From Liolophura sinensis (taxonomy: Eukaryota; Mollusca; Polyplacophora; Chitonida; Chitonidae), in contig NW_027018049.1 of the NCBI RefSeq assembly GCF_032854445.1, positions 37,627 through 101,626 on the forward strand: a DNA stretch of 64,000 nucleotides. The letters are read 5' to 3'. The notes under the pieces are model-generated. The model ran no database searches. It saw only the letters and a program-made list of their open reading frames with translations, and had not been told where the DNA came from. Shown here piece after piece: positions 1-11,032 of this stretch. Made by a program: the position numbers and the translations under genes. The stretch's first letter is position 1; the number at the start of each line of letters is the position of its first letter.

Positions 1-3000
1 ACCCAGCAATTGCCTTACTTCTAAGTCGAAGACAATCTCAATGTCTTTATCTACGTGTAGAAAAACCACACCATTTGTACGTGAAAAACACAAGGTACTT
101 GATACAGTCTGCTGTAAAAAGTACAACTAAACACTGACCCACATTTATAAGGTGCCAAAAGATGCGGAATTGGGCCAGGCATCGGGAGCTGTTAAAAAAT
201 TGCAAATTTCCCTGGTTTCCATGGGGTAAGAGCCGTTGCTGGGCACGTGATTATGACATCAATGATCATTCAATTGTCACTACAGCCAAAAGTATTGGTC
301 GGAGAGCAACGCGGTTTGCACCATTCGATTTCTCGTCACAAAATACGTCGGATTAGCCTCTTACCAGCAGCACTGGAACAGTTTTTCCACTTTTGCATTT
401 TTACCTGGTCTTTTTGTTAATTGAAATCGGCTACACTGTACTCTGTACAATCGCGACTGGTCATTACTATATTCAACTTTTGACTATAAGTTATGTGCCC
501 TTCGGTAGCCCAGAGACGTCAAATCTTTGAGCGAAGCCCATTTAACTCACCCAGCAATTGTCTTACTTCTAAGTCCAAGACAATCTCAATGTCTTTATCT
601 ACGTGTAGAAAAACCACACCATTTGTACATAAAAAAAACAAAGTACTTGATACAGTCTGCTGTAAAAAGTACAACTTAACACTGACCCACATTTATAAGG
701 TGCCAAAAGATGCGGAATTGGCCAGGCATCGGCAGCTGTTAAAAAATTGCAAATATCCCTGGTTTCCATGGAGTAAGAGCCCTTGCTGGGCACGTGATTA
801 TGACATCAATGATCATTCAATTGTCACTACAGCCAACAGTATTGGTCGGAGAGCAACGCAGTTTGTACCATTCGATTTCTCGTCACAAATACGTCGGATT
901 AGCCTCTTACCAGCAGCACTGGAACAATTTTTCGAATTTTGCATTTTGCCTGGTCTTTTTGTTAATTGAAATCGGCTACACTGCACTATGTACAATCGCG
1001 ACTGGTCATTACTATATTCAACTTTTGACTATAAGTTATGTGCCCTTCGGTAGCCCAGAAGACGTCAAATCTTTGGGCTAAGCCCATTTAACTCACCCAG
1101 CAATTGTCTTACTTCTAAGTCCAAGACAATCTCAATGTCTTTATCTACGTGTAGAAAAACCACACCTTTTGTACATGAAAATCACAAGGTACTTGATACA
1201 GTCTGCTGTAAAAAGTACAACTGAACACTGACCCACTTCAGTAAGGTGCCAAATAATGCGGAATTGAGCCAGGCATCGGCAGCTGTTGAAAATTTGCAAA
1301 TTTCCCTGGTTTCCATGGAGTAAGAGCCGTTGCTGGGCACGTGATTATGATATCAGTGATCATTCAATTGTCACTACAGCCAAAAGTATTGGTCGGAGAG
1401 CAAAGCAGTTTGCACCATTCGATTTCTCGTCACAAAATACGTCGGATTAGCCTCTTACCAGCAGCACTGGAACAGTTTTTCCACTTTTGCATTTTTGCCT
1501 GGTGTTTTTGTTAATTGAAACCGGCTACACTGTACTCTGTACAATCGCGACTGGTCATTACTATATTCAACTTTTGACTATAAGTTATGTGCCCTTCGGT
1601 AGCCCAGAAGACCTGAAATCTTTGGGCCAAGCCCATTTAACTCACCCAGCAATTGTCTGATTTCTAAGTGCAAGACAATCTCAATGTCTTTATCTACGTG
1701 TAGAAAAACCACACCATTTGTACGTGAAAAACACAAGGTACTTGATACAGTCTGCTGTAAAAAGTACAACTAAACACTGACCCACATTTATAAGGTGCCA
1801 AAAGATGCGGAATTGGGCCAGGCATCGGAAGCTGTTAAAAAATTGCAAATTTCCCTGGTTTCCATGGAGTAAGAGACGTTGCTGGGCACGTGATTATGAC
1901 ATCAATGATCATTGAATTGTCGCTACAGCCAAAAGTATTGGTCGGAGAGCAACGCGGTTTGTACCATTCGATTTCTCGTCACAAAATACGTCGGATTAGT
2001 CTCTTACCAGCAGCACTGGAACAATTTTTGGAATTTTGCATTTTTGCCTGGTCTTTTTGTTAATTGAAACCGGCCACACTGTACTATGTACAATCGCGAC
2101 TGGTCATTACTATATTCAACTTTTGACTATAAGTTATGTGCCCTTCGGTAGCCCAGAAGACGTCAAATCTTTGGGCTAAGCCCATTTAACTCACCCAGCA
2201 ATTGTCTTACTTCTAAGTCGAAGACAATCTCAATATCTTTATTTACGTGTAGAAAAACCACACCTTTTGTACATAAAAAACACAAGGTACTTGATACAGT
2301 CTGCTGTAAAAAGTACAACTAAACACTGACCCACATGAATAAGGTGCCAAAAGATGCGGAATTTAGCCAGACATCGGCTGCAGTTGAAAAATTGCAAATT
2401 TTTCTGGTTTCCATGGAGTAAGAGCCGTTGTTGGGCACGTGATTATGACATCAATGATCATTCAATTGTCACTACAGCCAAAAGTATTGGTCGGAGAGCA
2501 ACGCGGTTTGCACCATTCGATTTCTCGTCACAAAATACGTCGGATTAGCCTCTTGTCAGCAGCACTGGAAAAATTTTTCGAATTTTGCATTTTTGCCTGG
2601 TCTTTTTGTTAATTGAAATCGGCTACACTGTACTATGTACCATCGCGACTGGTTATTAGTATATTCAACTTTTGACTATATGTTATGTGCCCTTCGGTAG
2701 CCCAGAAGACCTGAAATCTTTGGGCTAAGCCCATTTAACTCACCCAGCAATTGCCTTACTTCTAAGTTGAAGACAATCTCAATGTCTTTATCTACGTGTA
2801 GAAAAACCACACCATTTGTACATGAAAAACACAAGGTACTTGATACAGTCTGCTGTAAAAAGTACAACTGAACACTGACCCACTTCAGTAAGGTGCCAAA
2901 AGATGCGGAATTGAGCCAGGCATCGGCAGCTGTTAAAAAAATTGCAAATTTCTCTGGTTTTCATGGAGTAAGAGCCGTTGCTACGCACGTGATTATGACA

Positions 3001-4002
3001 TACATGATCATTCAATTGTCGCTACAGCCAAAAGTATTGGTCGGAGAGCAACGCGGTTTGCACCATTCGATTTCTCGTCACAAAATATGTCGGATTAGCC
3101 TCTTACTAGTTCCACTGGAACAGTTTTTCCACTTTTGCATTTTTGCCTGGTGTTTTTGTTAATTGAAACCGGCTACACTGTACTCTGTACAATCGCGACT
3201 GGTCATTACTATATTCAACTTTTGACTATAAGTTATGTGCCCTTCGGTAGCCCAGAAGACCTGAAATCTTTGGGCCAAGCCCATTTAACTCACCCAGCAA
3301 TTGTCTTATTTCTAAGTGCAAGACAATCTCAATGTCTTTATCTACGTGTAGAAAAACCACACCATTTGTACGTGAAAAAAAAGAAGGTATTTGATAAGGT
3401 CTGCTGTAAAAAGTACAATTAAACACTGACCCACATTTATAAGGTGCCAAAAGATGCGGAATTGGGCCAGGCATCGGTAGCTGTTAAAAAATTACGAATT
3501 TCCCTGGTTTCCATGGAGTAAGAGACGTTGCTGTGCACGTGATTATGACAACAATGATCATTGAATTGTCGCTACAGCCAAAAGTATTGGTCGGAGAGCA
3601 ACGCGGTTTGCACCATTCGATTTCTCGTCACAAAATACGTCGGATTAGCCTCTTGTCAGCAGCACTGGAACACTTTTTCCAATTTTGCATTTTTGCCTGG
3701 TCTTTTTGTTAATTGAAACCGGCTACACTGTACTATGTACAACCGCGACTGGTCATTACTATATTCAACTTTTGACTATATGTTATGTGCCCTTCGGTAG
3801 CCCAGAAGACGTCAAATCTTTGGGCTAAGCCCATTTAACTCACCCAGCAATTGCCTTACTTCTAAGTCGAAGACAATCTCAATGTCTTTATCTACGTGTA
3901 GAAAAACCACACCATTTGTACATGAAAAACACAAGGTACTTGATACAGTCTGCTGTAAAAAGTACAACTAAACACTGACCCACTTTAGTAAGGTGCCAAA
4001 AG
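1..4002 (+). repeat. Mixed monomers, left edge of window
   Basis: Anchors are at 162, 710, 1256, 1805, 2354, 2903 and 3454, preceded by a partial monomer. The order recalls the heptamer unit farther right. The copy at 162 has the GGGGTAAG variant after CCAT, 1256 has AATAATGCGG with GGTGTTTTTG, and 1805 has CGGAAGCTG with TTTTGGAATTTT and CCGGCCACAC. The copies at 2354 and 2903 carry GAATTTAGCC and an early ACTAGT (3105-3110). The monomer at 710 lacks three single bases relative to the family (intervals 548 and 546 bp). No unit here repeats as a clean period within these 4 kb. Confidence 0.85.
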
Positions 4003-7000
4003 ATGCGGAATTGGGCCAGGCATCGGCAGCTGTTAAAAAATTGCAAATATCCCTGCTTTCCATGGAGTAAGAGCCGTTGCTGGGCACGTGATTATGACAT
4101 CAATGATCATTCAATTGTCGCTACAGCCAAAAGTATTGGTCGGCGAGCAACGCGGTTTACGCCATTCGATTTCTCGTCACAAAATACGTCGGATTAGCCT
4201 CTTACCAGCAGCACTGGAACATTTTTTCCACTTTTGCATTTTTGCCTGGTCTTTTTGTTAATTGAAATCGGCTACACTGTACTCTGTACAATCGCGACTG
4301 GTCATTACTATATTCAACTTTTGACTATAAGTTATGTGCCCTTCGGTAGCTCAGAAGACGACATATCTTTGGGCCAAGCCCATTCAACTCACCCAGCAAT
4401 TGTGTTACTTCTAAGTGCAAGACAGTCTCAATGTCTTTATCTACGTGTAGAAAAACCACACCATTTGTACATGAAAAACACAAGGTACTTGATACAGTCT
4501 GCTGTAAAAAGTACAACTAAACACTGACCCACATTTATAAGGTGCCAAAAGATGCGGAATTGGGCCAGGCATCGGCAGCTGTTAAAAAATTGCAAATTTC
4601 CCTGGTTTCCATGGAGTAAGAGACGTTGCTGGGCACGTGATTATGACATCAATGATCATTGAATTGTCGCTACAGCCAAAAGTATTGGTCGGAGAGCAAC
4701 GCGGTTTACGCCATTCGATTTCTCGTCACAAAATACGTCGGATTAGCCTCTTACCAGCAGCACTAGAACAGTTTTTCCACTTTTGCATTTTTGCCTTGTC
4801 TTTTTGTTAATTGAAATCGGCTACACTGTACTCTGTACAATCGCGACTGGTCATTACTATATTCAACTTTTGACTATAAGTTATGTGCCCTTCGGTAGCC
4901 CAGAAGACCTGAAATCTTTGGGCCAAGCCCATTTAACTCACCCAGCAATTGTCTTATTTCTAAGTGCAAGACAATCTCAAAGTCTTTATCTACGTGTAGA
5001 TAAACCACACCATTTGTACGTGAAAAACACAAGGTACTTGATAAGGTCTGCTGTAAAAAGTACAACTAAACACTGACCCACATTTATAAGGTGCCAAAAG
5101 ATGCAGAATTGGGCCAGGCATCGGGAGCTGTTAAAAAATTGCAAATATCCCTGGTTTCCATGGAGTAAGAGCCGTTCCTACGCACGTGATTATGACATCA
5201 ATGATCATTCAATTGTCACTACAGCCAAAAGTATTGGTCGGAGAGCAACGCCGTTTGCACCATTCGATTTCTCGTCACAAAATACGTCGGATTAGCCTCT
5301 TACCAGCAGCACTGGAACAGTTTTTCCACTTTTGCATTTTTGCCTGGTGTTTTTGTTAATTGAAATCGGCTACACTGTACTCTGTACAATCGCGACTGGT
5401 CATTACTATATTCAACTTTTGACTATAAGTTATGTGCCCTTCGGTAGCCCAGAAGACCTGAAATCTTTGGGCTAAGCCCATTTAACTCACCCAGCAATTG
5501 TGTTACTTCTAAGTGCAAGACAATCTCAATGTCTTTAATTACGTGTAGAAAAACCACACCTTTTGTACATAAAAATCATAAGGTACTTGATACAGTCTGC
5601 TGTAAAAAGTACAACTGACAACAGACCCACATGAATAAGGTGCCAAAAGATGCGGAATTGGGCCAGGCATCGGCAGCTGTTAAAAAATTGCAAATGTCCC
5701 TGGTTTCCATGGAGTAAGAGCCGTTGCTGGGCACGTGATTATGACATCAATGATCATTCAATTGTCGCTGCAGCCAAAAGTATTGGTCGGAGAGCAACGC
5801 GGTTTGCACCATTCGATTTCTCGTCACACAATACGTCGGATTAGCCTCTTACCAGCAGCACTGGAACATTTTTTCCACTTTTGCATTTTGCCTGGTCTTT
5901 TTGTTAATTGAAATCGGCTACACTGTACTCTGTACAATCGCGACTGGTCATTACTATATTCAACTTTTGACTATAAGTTATGTGCCCTTCGGTAGCCCAG
6001 AAGACGACAAATCTTTGGGCCAAGCCCATTTAACTCACCCAGCAATTGTGTTACTTCTAAGTGCAAGACAATCTCAATGTCTTTATCTACGTGTAGAAAA
6101 ACCACACCATTTGTACATGAAAAACACAAGGTACTTGATACAGTCTGCTGTAAAAAGTACAACTAAACACTGACCCACATTTATAAGGTGCCAAAAGATG
6201 CGGAATTGGGCCAGGCATCGGCAGCTGTTAAAAAATTGCAAATTTCCCTGGTTTCCATGGAGTAAGAGACGTTGCTGGGCACGTGATTATGACATCAATG
6301 ATCATTGAATTGTCGCTACAGCCAAAAGTATTGGTCGGAGAGCAACGCGGTTTACGCCATTCGATTTCTCGTCACAAAATACGTCGGATTAGCCTCTTAC
6401 CAGCAGCACTAGAACAGTTTTTCCACTTTTGCATTTTTGCCTGGTCTTTTTGTTAATTGAAATCGGCTACACTGTACTCTGTACAATCGCGACTGGTCAT
6501 TACTATATTCAACTTTTGACTATAAGTTATGTGCCCTTCGGTAGCCCAGAAGACCTGAAATCTTTGGGCCAAGCCCATTTAACTCACCCAGCAATTGTCT
6601 TATTTCTAAGTGCAAGACAATCTCAATGTCTTTATCTAAGTGTAGAAAAACCACACCATTTGTACGTGAAAAACACAAGGTACTTGATAAGGTCTGCTGT
6701 AAAAAGTACAACTAAACACTGACCCACATTTATAAGGTGCCAAAAGATGCGGAATTGGGCCAGGCATCGGTAGCTGTTAAAAAATTGCAAATATCCCTGG
6801 TTTCCATGGAGTAAGAGCCGTTCCTACACACGTGATTATGATATCAATGATCATTCAATTGTCACTACAGCCAAAAGTATTGGTCGGAGAGCAACGCGGT
6901 TTGCACCATTCGATTTCTCGTCACAAAATACGTCGGATTAGCCTCTTACCAGCAGCACTGGAACAGTTTTTCCACTTTTGCATTTTTACCTGGTCTTTTT

Positions 7001-7295
7001 GTTAATTGAAATCGGCTACACTGTACTCTGTACAATCGCGACTGGTCATTACTATATTCAACTTTTGACTATAAGTTATGTGCCCTTCGGTAGCCCAGAA
7101 GACCAGAAATCTTTGGGCTAAGCGCATTTAACTCACCCAGCAATTGTGTTACTTCTAAGTGCAAGACAATCTCAATGTCTTTAATTACGTGTAGAAAAAC
7201 CACACCTTTTGTACATAAAAATCATAAGGTACTTGATACAGTCTGCTGTAAAAAGTACAACTGACAACAGACCCACATGAATAAGGTGCCAAAAG
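4003..7295 (+). repeat. Trimer higher-order unit, two copies (period 1647 bp)
   Basis: Anchors 4003, 4552 and 5101 correspond in order to 5650, 6199 and 6748, each exactly 1647 bp apart. The first member of each trio has GAACATTTTTTCC and a GACGACA variant. The second has GAGACGTTGC, the 14 bp palindrome form, GGTTTACGCC and ACTAGAACAG. The third has AATATCCCTGG and CCGTTCCTAC. The copies are similar but not identical, so this duplication looks older than the dimer block to its right. The same second-plus-third pair also recurs at 15,532 and 16,091 and at 33,111 and 33,658. Confidence 0.82.
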
Positions 7296-7810
7296 ATGCG
7301 GAATTGGGCCAGGCATCGGCAGCTGTTGAAAAATTGCAAATTTTCCTGGTTTCCATGGAGTAAGAGCCTTTGCTGGGCACGTGATTATGACATCAATGAT
7401 CATTCAATTGTCACTACAGCCAAAAGTATTGGTCGGAGAGCAACGCGGTTTGCACCATTCGATTTCTCGTCACCAAATACGTCGGATTAGCCTCTTGTCA
7501 GCAGCACTGGAACAATTTTTCCAATTTTGCATTTTTGCCTGGTCTTTTTGTTAATTGAAATCGGCTACACTGTACTATGTACAACCGCGACTGGTCATTA
7601 CTATATTCAACTTTTGACTATATGTTATGTGCCCTTCGGTAGCCCAGAAGACGTCAAATCTTTGGGCTAAGCCCATTTAACTCACCCAGCAATTGCCTTA
7701 CTTCTAAGTCGAAGACAATCTCAATGTCTTTATCTACGTGTAGAAAAACCACACCATTTGTACATGAAAAACACAAGGTACTTGATACAGTCTGCTGTAA
7801 AAAGTACAAC
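6640..7810 (+). repeat. Left copy of 1.17 kb duplicated segment flanking the dimer block
   Basis: The sequence here matches 11,033-12,201 at an offset of about 4392 bp (8 monomers), including the rare CCGTTCCTACACACGTG variant and GACCAGAAATC with AAGCGCATT. Similarity fades to the left, where 6413 has CTAGAACAG but 10,801 has CTGGAACAG. It ends on the right at the linker, where this copy has GACAACAG and the other has AAACACTG. The segment overlaps the start of the dimer block, so the dimer expansion appears to have taken place inside or beside a once single-copy region. Confidence 0.8.
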
Positions 7811-7926
7811 TGACAACAGACCCACATGAATAAGGTGCCAAAAGATGCGGAATTGGGCCAGGCATCGGCAGCTGTTGAAAAATTGCAAATTTTCCTGGTT
7901 TCCATGGAGTAAGAGCCTTTGCTGGG

Positions 7927-7959
7927 CACGTGATTATGACATCAATGATCATTCAATTG
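7927..7959. other. Palindrome cluster: CACGTG, AATGATCATT, CAATTG (recurs in each monomer)
   Basis: Three perfect palindromes fall within 33 bp and recur at the same phase through the array. CACGTG is the canonical E-box bound by many bHLH proteins. It is intact in nearly all copies; exceptions I noticed are near 47,730 (CCCGTG) and 56,520 (CACATG). The middle palindrome has two alternative forms. With C after CATT it is followed by CAATTG; with G it extends to the 14 bp palindrome TCAATGATCATTGA, as at 6295-6308. The G form usually travels with GTCGC downstream and the C form with GTCAC. Protein binding is not shown by the sequence; palindromic hexamers also arise by chance. Confidence 0.6.
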
Positions 7960-8101
7960 TCACTACAGCCAAAAGTGTTGGTCGGAGAGCAACGCGGTTT
8001 GTACCATTCGATTTCTCGTCACAAAATACGTCGGATTAGCCTCTTACCAGCAGCACTGGAACAATTTTTCCAATTTTGCATTTTTGCCTGGTCTTTTTGT
8101 T

Positions 8102-8201
8102 AATTGAAATCGGCTACACTGTACTATGTACCATCGCGACTGGTCATTACTATATTCAACTTTTGACTATAAGTTATGTGCCCTTCGGTAGCCCAGAAGA
8201 C
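8102..8201. other. Strongly conserved 100 bp core of the monomer
   Basis: From AATTGAAATCGG to CCCAGAAGAC this segment is almost unchanged across the array. Recurrent variation is confined to a few positions: GGCTAC or GGCCAC, TACTCTG or TACTATG, ACAATCGCG or ACCATCGCG or ACAACCGCG, and ATAAGTT or ATATGTT. The linker and the anchor-to-CCATGG segments carry many more class differences. The core holds ATCGCGACTGG and CTATATTC. Uneven conservation in a satellite can reflect a constrained protein-binding or nucleosome-positioning segment, or uneven gene conversion; the sequence alone does not decide. No known promoter or RNA family is recognised in it. Confidence 0.6.
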
Positions 8202-8326
8202 GTCAAATCTTTGGGCTAAGCCCATTTAACTCACCCAGCAATTGTCTTACTTCTAAGTCCAAGACAATCTCAATGTCTTTATCTACGTGTAGAAAAACCA
8301 CACCTTTTGTACATGAAAAACACAAG

Positions 8327-8356
8327 GTACTTGATACAGTCTGCTGTAAAAAGTAC
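8327..8356. repeat. Imperfect 30 nt stem-loop conserved through the array
   Basis: An outer stem GTACTT pairs with AAGTAC, then a 2x2 internal loop (GA opposite AA), then an inner stem TACAG pairs with CTGTA around a TCTG loop. The element recurs at the same phase in nearly every monomer. A minority have GATAAGG in place of GATACAG (for example near 3,393, 5,044, 6,691, 11,083 and 35,796), which breaks the inner stem without a matching change on the other side. The stem is therefore a property of the family but is not protected by compensatory change in these copies. It could form a cruciform in DNA or a hairpin in a transcript; neither is demonstrated. Confidence 0.7.
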
Positions 8357-8360
8357 AACT

Positions 8361-8380
8361 GAACACTGACCCACTTCAGT
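8361..8380. other. Class-specific linker between hairpin and next anchor
   Basis: This 20 bp window is the most useful diagnostic of monomer class. Three main forms are seen: one ending ACATTTAT, one ending ACATGAAT (usually with GACAACAG or GACCACAG before it), and one ending ACTTCAGT. Neighbouring monomers in a higher-order unit carry different forms in a fixed order, which makes the dimer, trimer and heptamer periods visible by eye. Recombinant forms also occur, such as ACATTTAT after GACAACAG near 39,660 and ACTTCAGT after GACAACAG near 60,790. Confidence 0.75.
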
Positions 8381-11032
8381 AAGGTGCCAAATAATGCGGA
8401 ATTGAGCCAGGCATCGGCAACTGTTGAAAATTTGCAAATTTCCCTGGTTTCCATGGAGTAAGAGCCGTTGCTGGGCACGTGATTATGACATCAATAATCA
8501 TTCAATTGTCACTACAGCCAAAAGTATTGGTCGGAGAGCAACGCGGTTTGCACCATTCGATTTCTCGTCACCAAATACGTCGGATTAGCCTCTTGTCAGC
8601 AGCACTGGAACAATTTTTCCAATTTTGCATTTTTGCCTGGTCTTTTTGTTAATTGAAATCGGCTACACTGTACTATGTACAACCGCGACTGGTCATTACT
8701 ATATTCAACTTTTGACTATATGTTATGTGCCCTTCGGTAGCCCAGAAGACGTCAAATCTTTGGGCTAAGCCCATTTAACTCACCCAGCAATTGCCTTACT
8801 TCTAAGTCGAAGACAATCTCAATGTCTTTATCTACGTGTAGAAAAACCACACCATTTGTACATGAAAAACACAAGGTACTTGATACAGTCTGCTGTAAAA
8901 AGTACAACTGACAACAGACCCACATGAATAAGGTGCCAAAAGATGCGGAATTGGGCCAGGCATCGGCAGCTGTTGAAAAATTGCAAATTTTCCTGGTTTC
9001 CATGGAGTAAGAGCCTTTGCTGGGCACGTGATTATGACATCAATGATCATTCAATTGTCACTACAGCCAAAAGTGTTGGTCGGAGAGCAACGCGGTTTGT
9101 ACCATTCGATTTCTCGTCACAAAATACGTCGGATTAGCCTCTTACCAGCAGCACTGGAACAATTTTTCCAATTTTGCATTTTTGCCTGGTCTTTTTGTTA
9201 ATTGAAATCGGCTACACTGTACTATGTACCATCGCGACTGGTCATTACTATATTCAACTTTTGACTATAAGTTATGTGCCCTTCGGTAGCCCAGAAGACG
9301 TCAAATCTTTGGGCTAAGCCCATTTAACTCACCCAGCAATTGTCTTACTTCTAAGTCCAAGACAATCTCAATGTCTTTATCTACGTGTAGAAAAACCACA
9401 CCTTTTGTACATGAAAAACACAAGGTACTTGATACAGTCTGCTGTAAAAAGTACAACTGAACACTGACCCACTTCAGCAAGGTGCCAAATAATGCGGAAT
9501 TGAGCCAGGCATCGGCAACTGTTGAAAATTTGCAAATTTCCCTGGTTTCCATGGAGTAAGAGCCGTTGCTGGGCACGTGATTATGACATCAATAATCATT
9601 CAATTGTCACTACAGCCAAAAGTATTGGTCGGAGAGCAACGCGGTTTGCACCATTCGATTTCTCGTCACCAAATACGTCGGATTAGCCTCTTGTCAGCAG
9701 CACTGGAACAATTTTTCCAATTTTGCATTTTTGCCTGGTCTTTTTGTTAATTGAAATCGGCTACACTGTACTATGTACAACCGCGACTGGTCATTACTAT
9801 ATTCAACTTTTGACTATATGTTATGTGCCCTTCGGTAGCCCAGAAGACGTCAAATCTTTGGGCTAAGCCCATTTAACTCACCCAGCAATTGCCTTACTTC
9901 TAAGTCGAAGACAATCTCAATGTCTTTATCTACGTGTAGAAAAACCACACCATTTGTACATGAAAAACACAAGGTACTTGATACAGTCTGCTGTAAAAAG
10001 TACAACTGACAACAGACCCACATGAATAAGGTGCCAAAAGATGCGGAATTGGGCCAGGCATCGGCAGCTGTTAAAAAATTGCAAATTTTCCTGGTTTCCA
10101 TGGAGTAAGAGCCTTTGCTGGGCACGTGATTATGACATCAATGATCATTCAATTGTCACTACAGCCAAAAGTGTTGGTCGGAGAGCAACGCGGTTTGTAC
10201 CATTCGATTTCTCGTCACAAAATACGTCGGATTAGCCTCTTACCAGCAGCACTGGAACAATTTTTCCAATTTTGCATTTTTGCCTGGTCTTTTTGTTAAT
10301 TGAAATCGGCTACACTGTACTATGTACCATCGCGACTGGTCATTACTATATTCAACTTTTGACTATAAGTTATGTGCCCTTCGGTAGCCCAGAAGACGTC
10401 AAATCTTTGGGCTAAGCCCATTTAACTCACCCAGCAATTGTCTTACTTCTAAGTCCAAGACAATCTCAATGTCTTTATCTACGTGTAGAAAAACCACACC
10501 TTTTGTACATGAAAAACACAAGGTACTTGATACAGTCTGCTGTAAAAAGTACAACTGAACACTGACCCATTTCAGTAAGGTGCCAAATAATGCGGAATTG
10601 AGCCAGGCATCGGCAACTGTTGAAAATTTGCAAATTTCCCTGGTTTCCATGGAGTAAGAGCCGTTGCTGGGCACGTGATTATGACATCAATAATCATTCA
10701 ATTGTCACTACAGCCAAAAGTATTGGTCGGAGAGCAACGCGGTTTGCACCATTCGATTTCTCGTCACAAAATACATCGGATTAGCCTCTTACCAGCAGCA
10801 CTGGAACAGTTTTTTCCACTTTTGCATTTTTGCCTGGTGTTTTTGTTAATTGAAACCGGCTACACTGTACTATGTACAATCGCGACTGGTCATTACTATA
10901 TTCAACTTTTGACTATAAGTTATGTGCCCTTCGGTAGCCCAGAAGACTTGAAATCTTTGGGCCAAGCCCATTTAACTCACCCAGCAATTGTCTTATTTCT
11001 AAGTGCAAGACAATCTCAATGTCTTTATCTAC

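Larger units (their letters stand above)
7845..8393 (+). repeat. Representative 549 bp monomer with internal landmarks
   Basis: This copy shows the standard anatomy. The anchor ATGCGG opens it. CCATGG is at 7902-7907 and the E-box hexamer CACGTG at 7927-7932. The palindrome AATGATCATT is at 7944-7953, directly followed by CAATTG. A TAG in GGATTAG at 8037-8039 closes the forward reading frame that starts at the anchor. A T5 run is at 8094-8098. A nearly invariant 100 bp core lies at 8102-8201. The short dyad GGGCT-A-AGCCC is at 8213-8223. An imperfect hairpin is at 8327-8356, and a class-specific linker at 8361-8380 precedes the next anchor. A second partial similarity inside the monomer (TACGTG plus an A-run plus CACA, repeated about 26 bp apart near 8284-8325 in copies with the GTACGTG variant) suggests a very short ancient internal duplication. 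Confidence 0.93.
7401..10768 (+). repeat. Dimer higher-order repeat, three near-identical copies (period 1098 bp)
   Basis: Two monomer types alternate. One has the anchor form GAATTGGGCC, AATTTTCCTGG, CCTTTGCTGG, GTGTTGGTCGG and TTTGTACC (anchors 7845, 8943, 10,041). The other has AATAATGCGG, GGCAACTGTTG, CAATAATC and CGTCACCAAAT (anchors 8394, 9492, 10,590). Units run about 7401-8498, 8499-9596 and 9597-10,694, with a further 70 bp before similarity ends. Differences I noticed among the three copies are only a handful, such as TTCAGCAAGG at 9475, GTTAAAAAATT near 10,070 and CCCATTTCAG near 10,567. This is the most homogeneous short-period block in the window and therefore probably among the youngest. 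Confidence 0.9.

Noticed and set aside
226-236. GGGGTAAGAG variant as a 5' splice site
   Set aside because: It resembles a donor site in the few copies with CCATGGGG, but there is no exon, acceptor pairing or transcript evidence.
4783-5076. Recurring 97-codon frame with a hydrophobic start, like a small membrane protein
   Set aside because: It begins at TTG rather than ATG, recurs only because the DNA repeats, and is broken by one-base indels in many copies; class differences change residues freely.
8094-8098. T5 run as an RNA polymerase III terminator
   Set aside because: Without a promoter upstream a short T-run in an AT-rich repeat is not evidence of a transcript end.
8213-8223. GGGCTAAGCCC as a rho-independent terminator stem
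   Set aside because: The stem is only 5 bp with a 1 nt centre, too tight to form a hairpin, and is not followed by a T-run; the context is eukaryotic satellite.
8203-8478. Recurring 91-codon reverse-strand frame
   Set aside because: It is the complement of the same satellite, overlaps forward frames, and shows no recognisable family or conserved start context.
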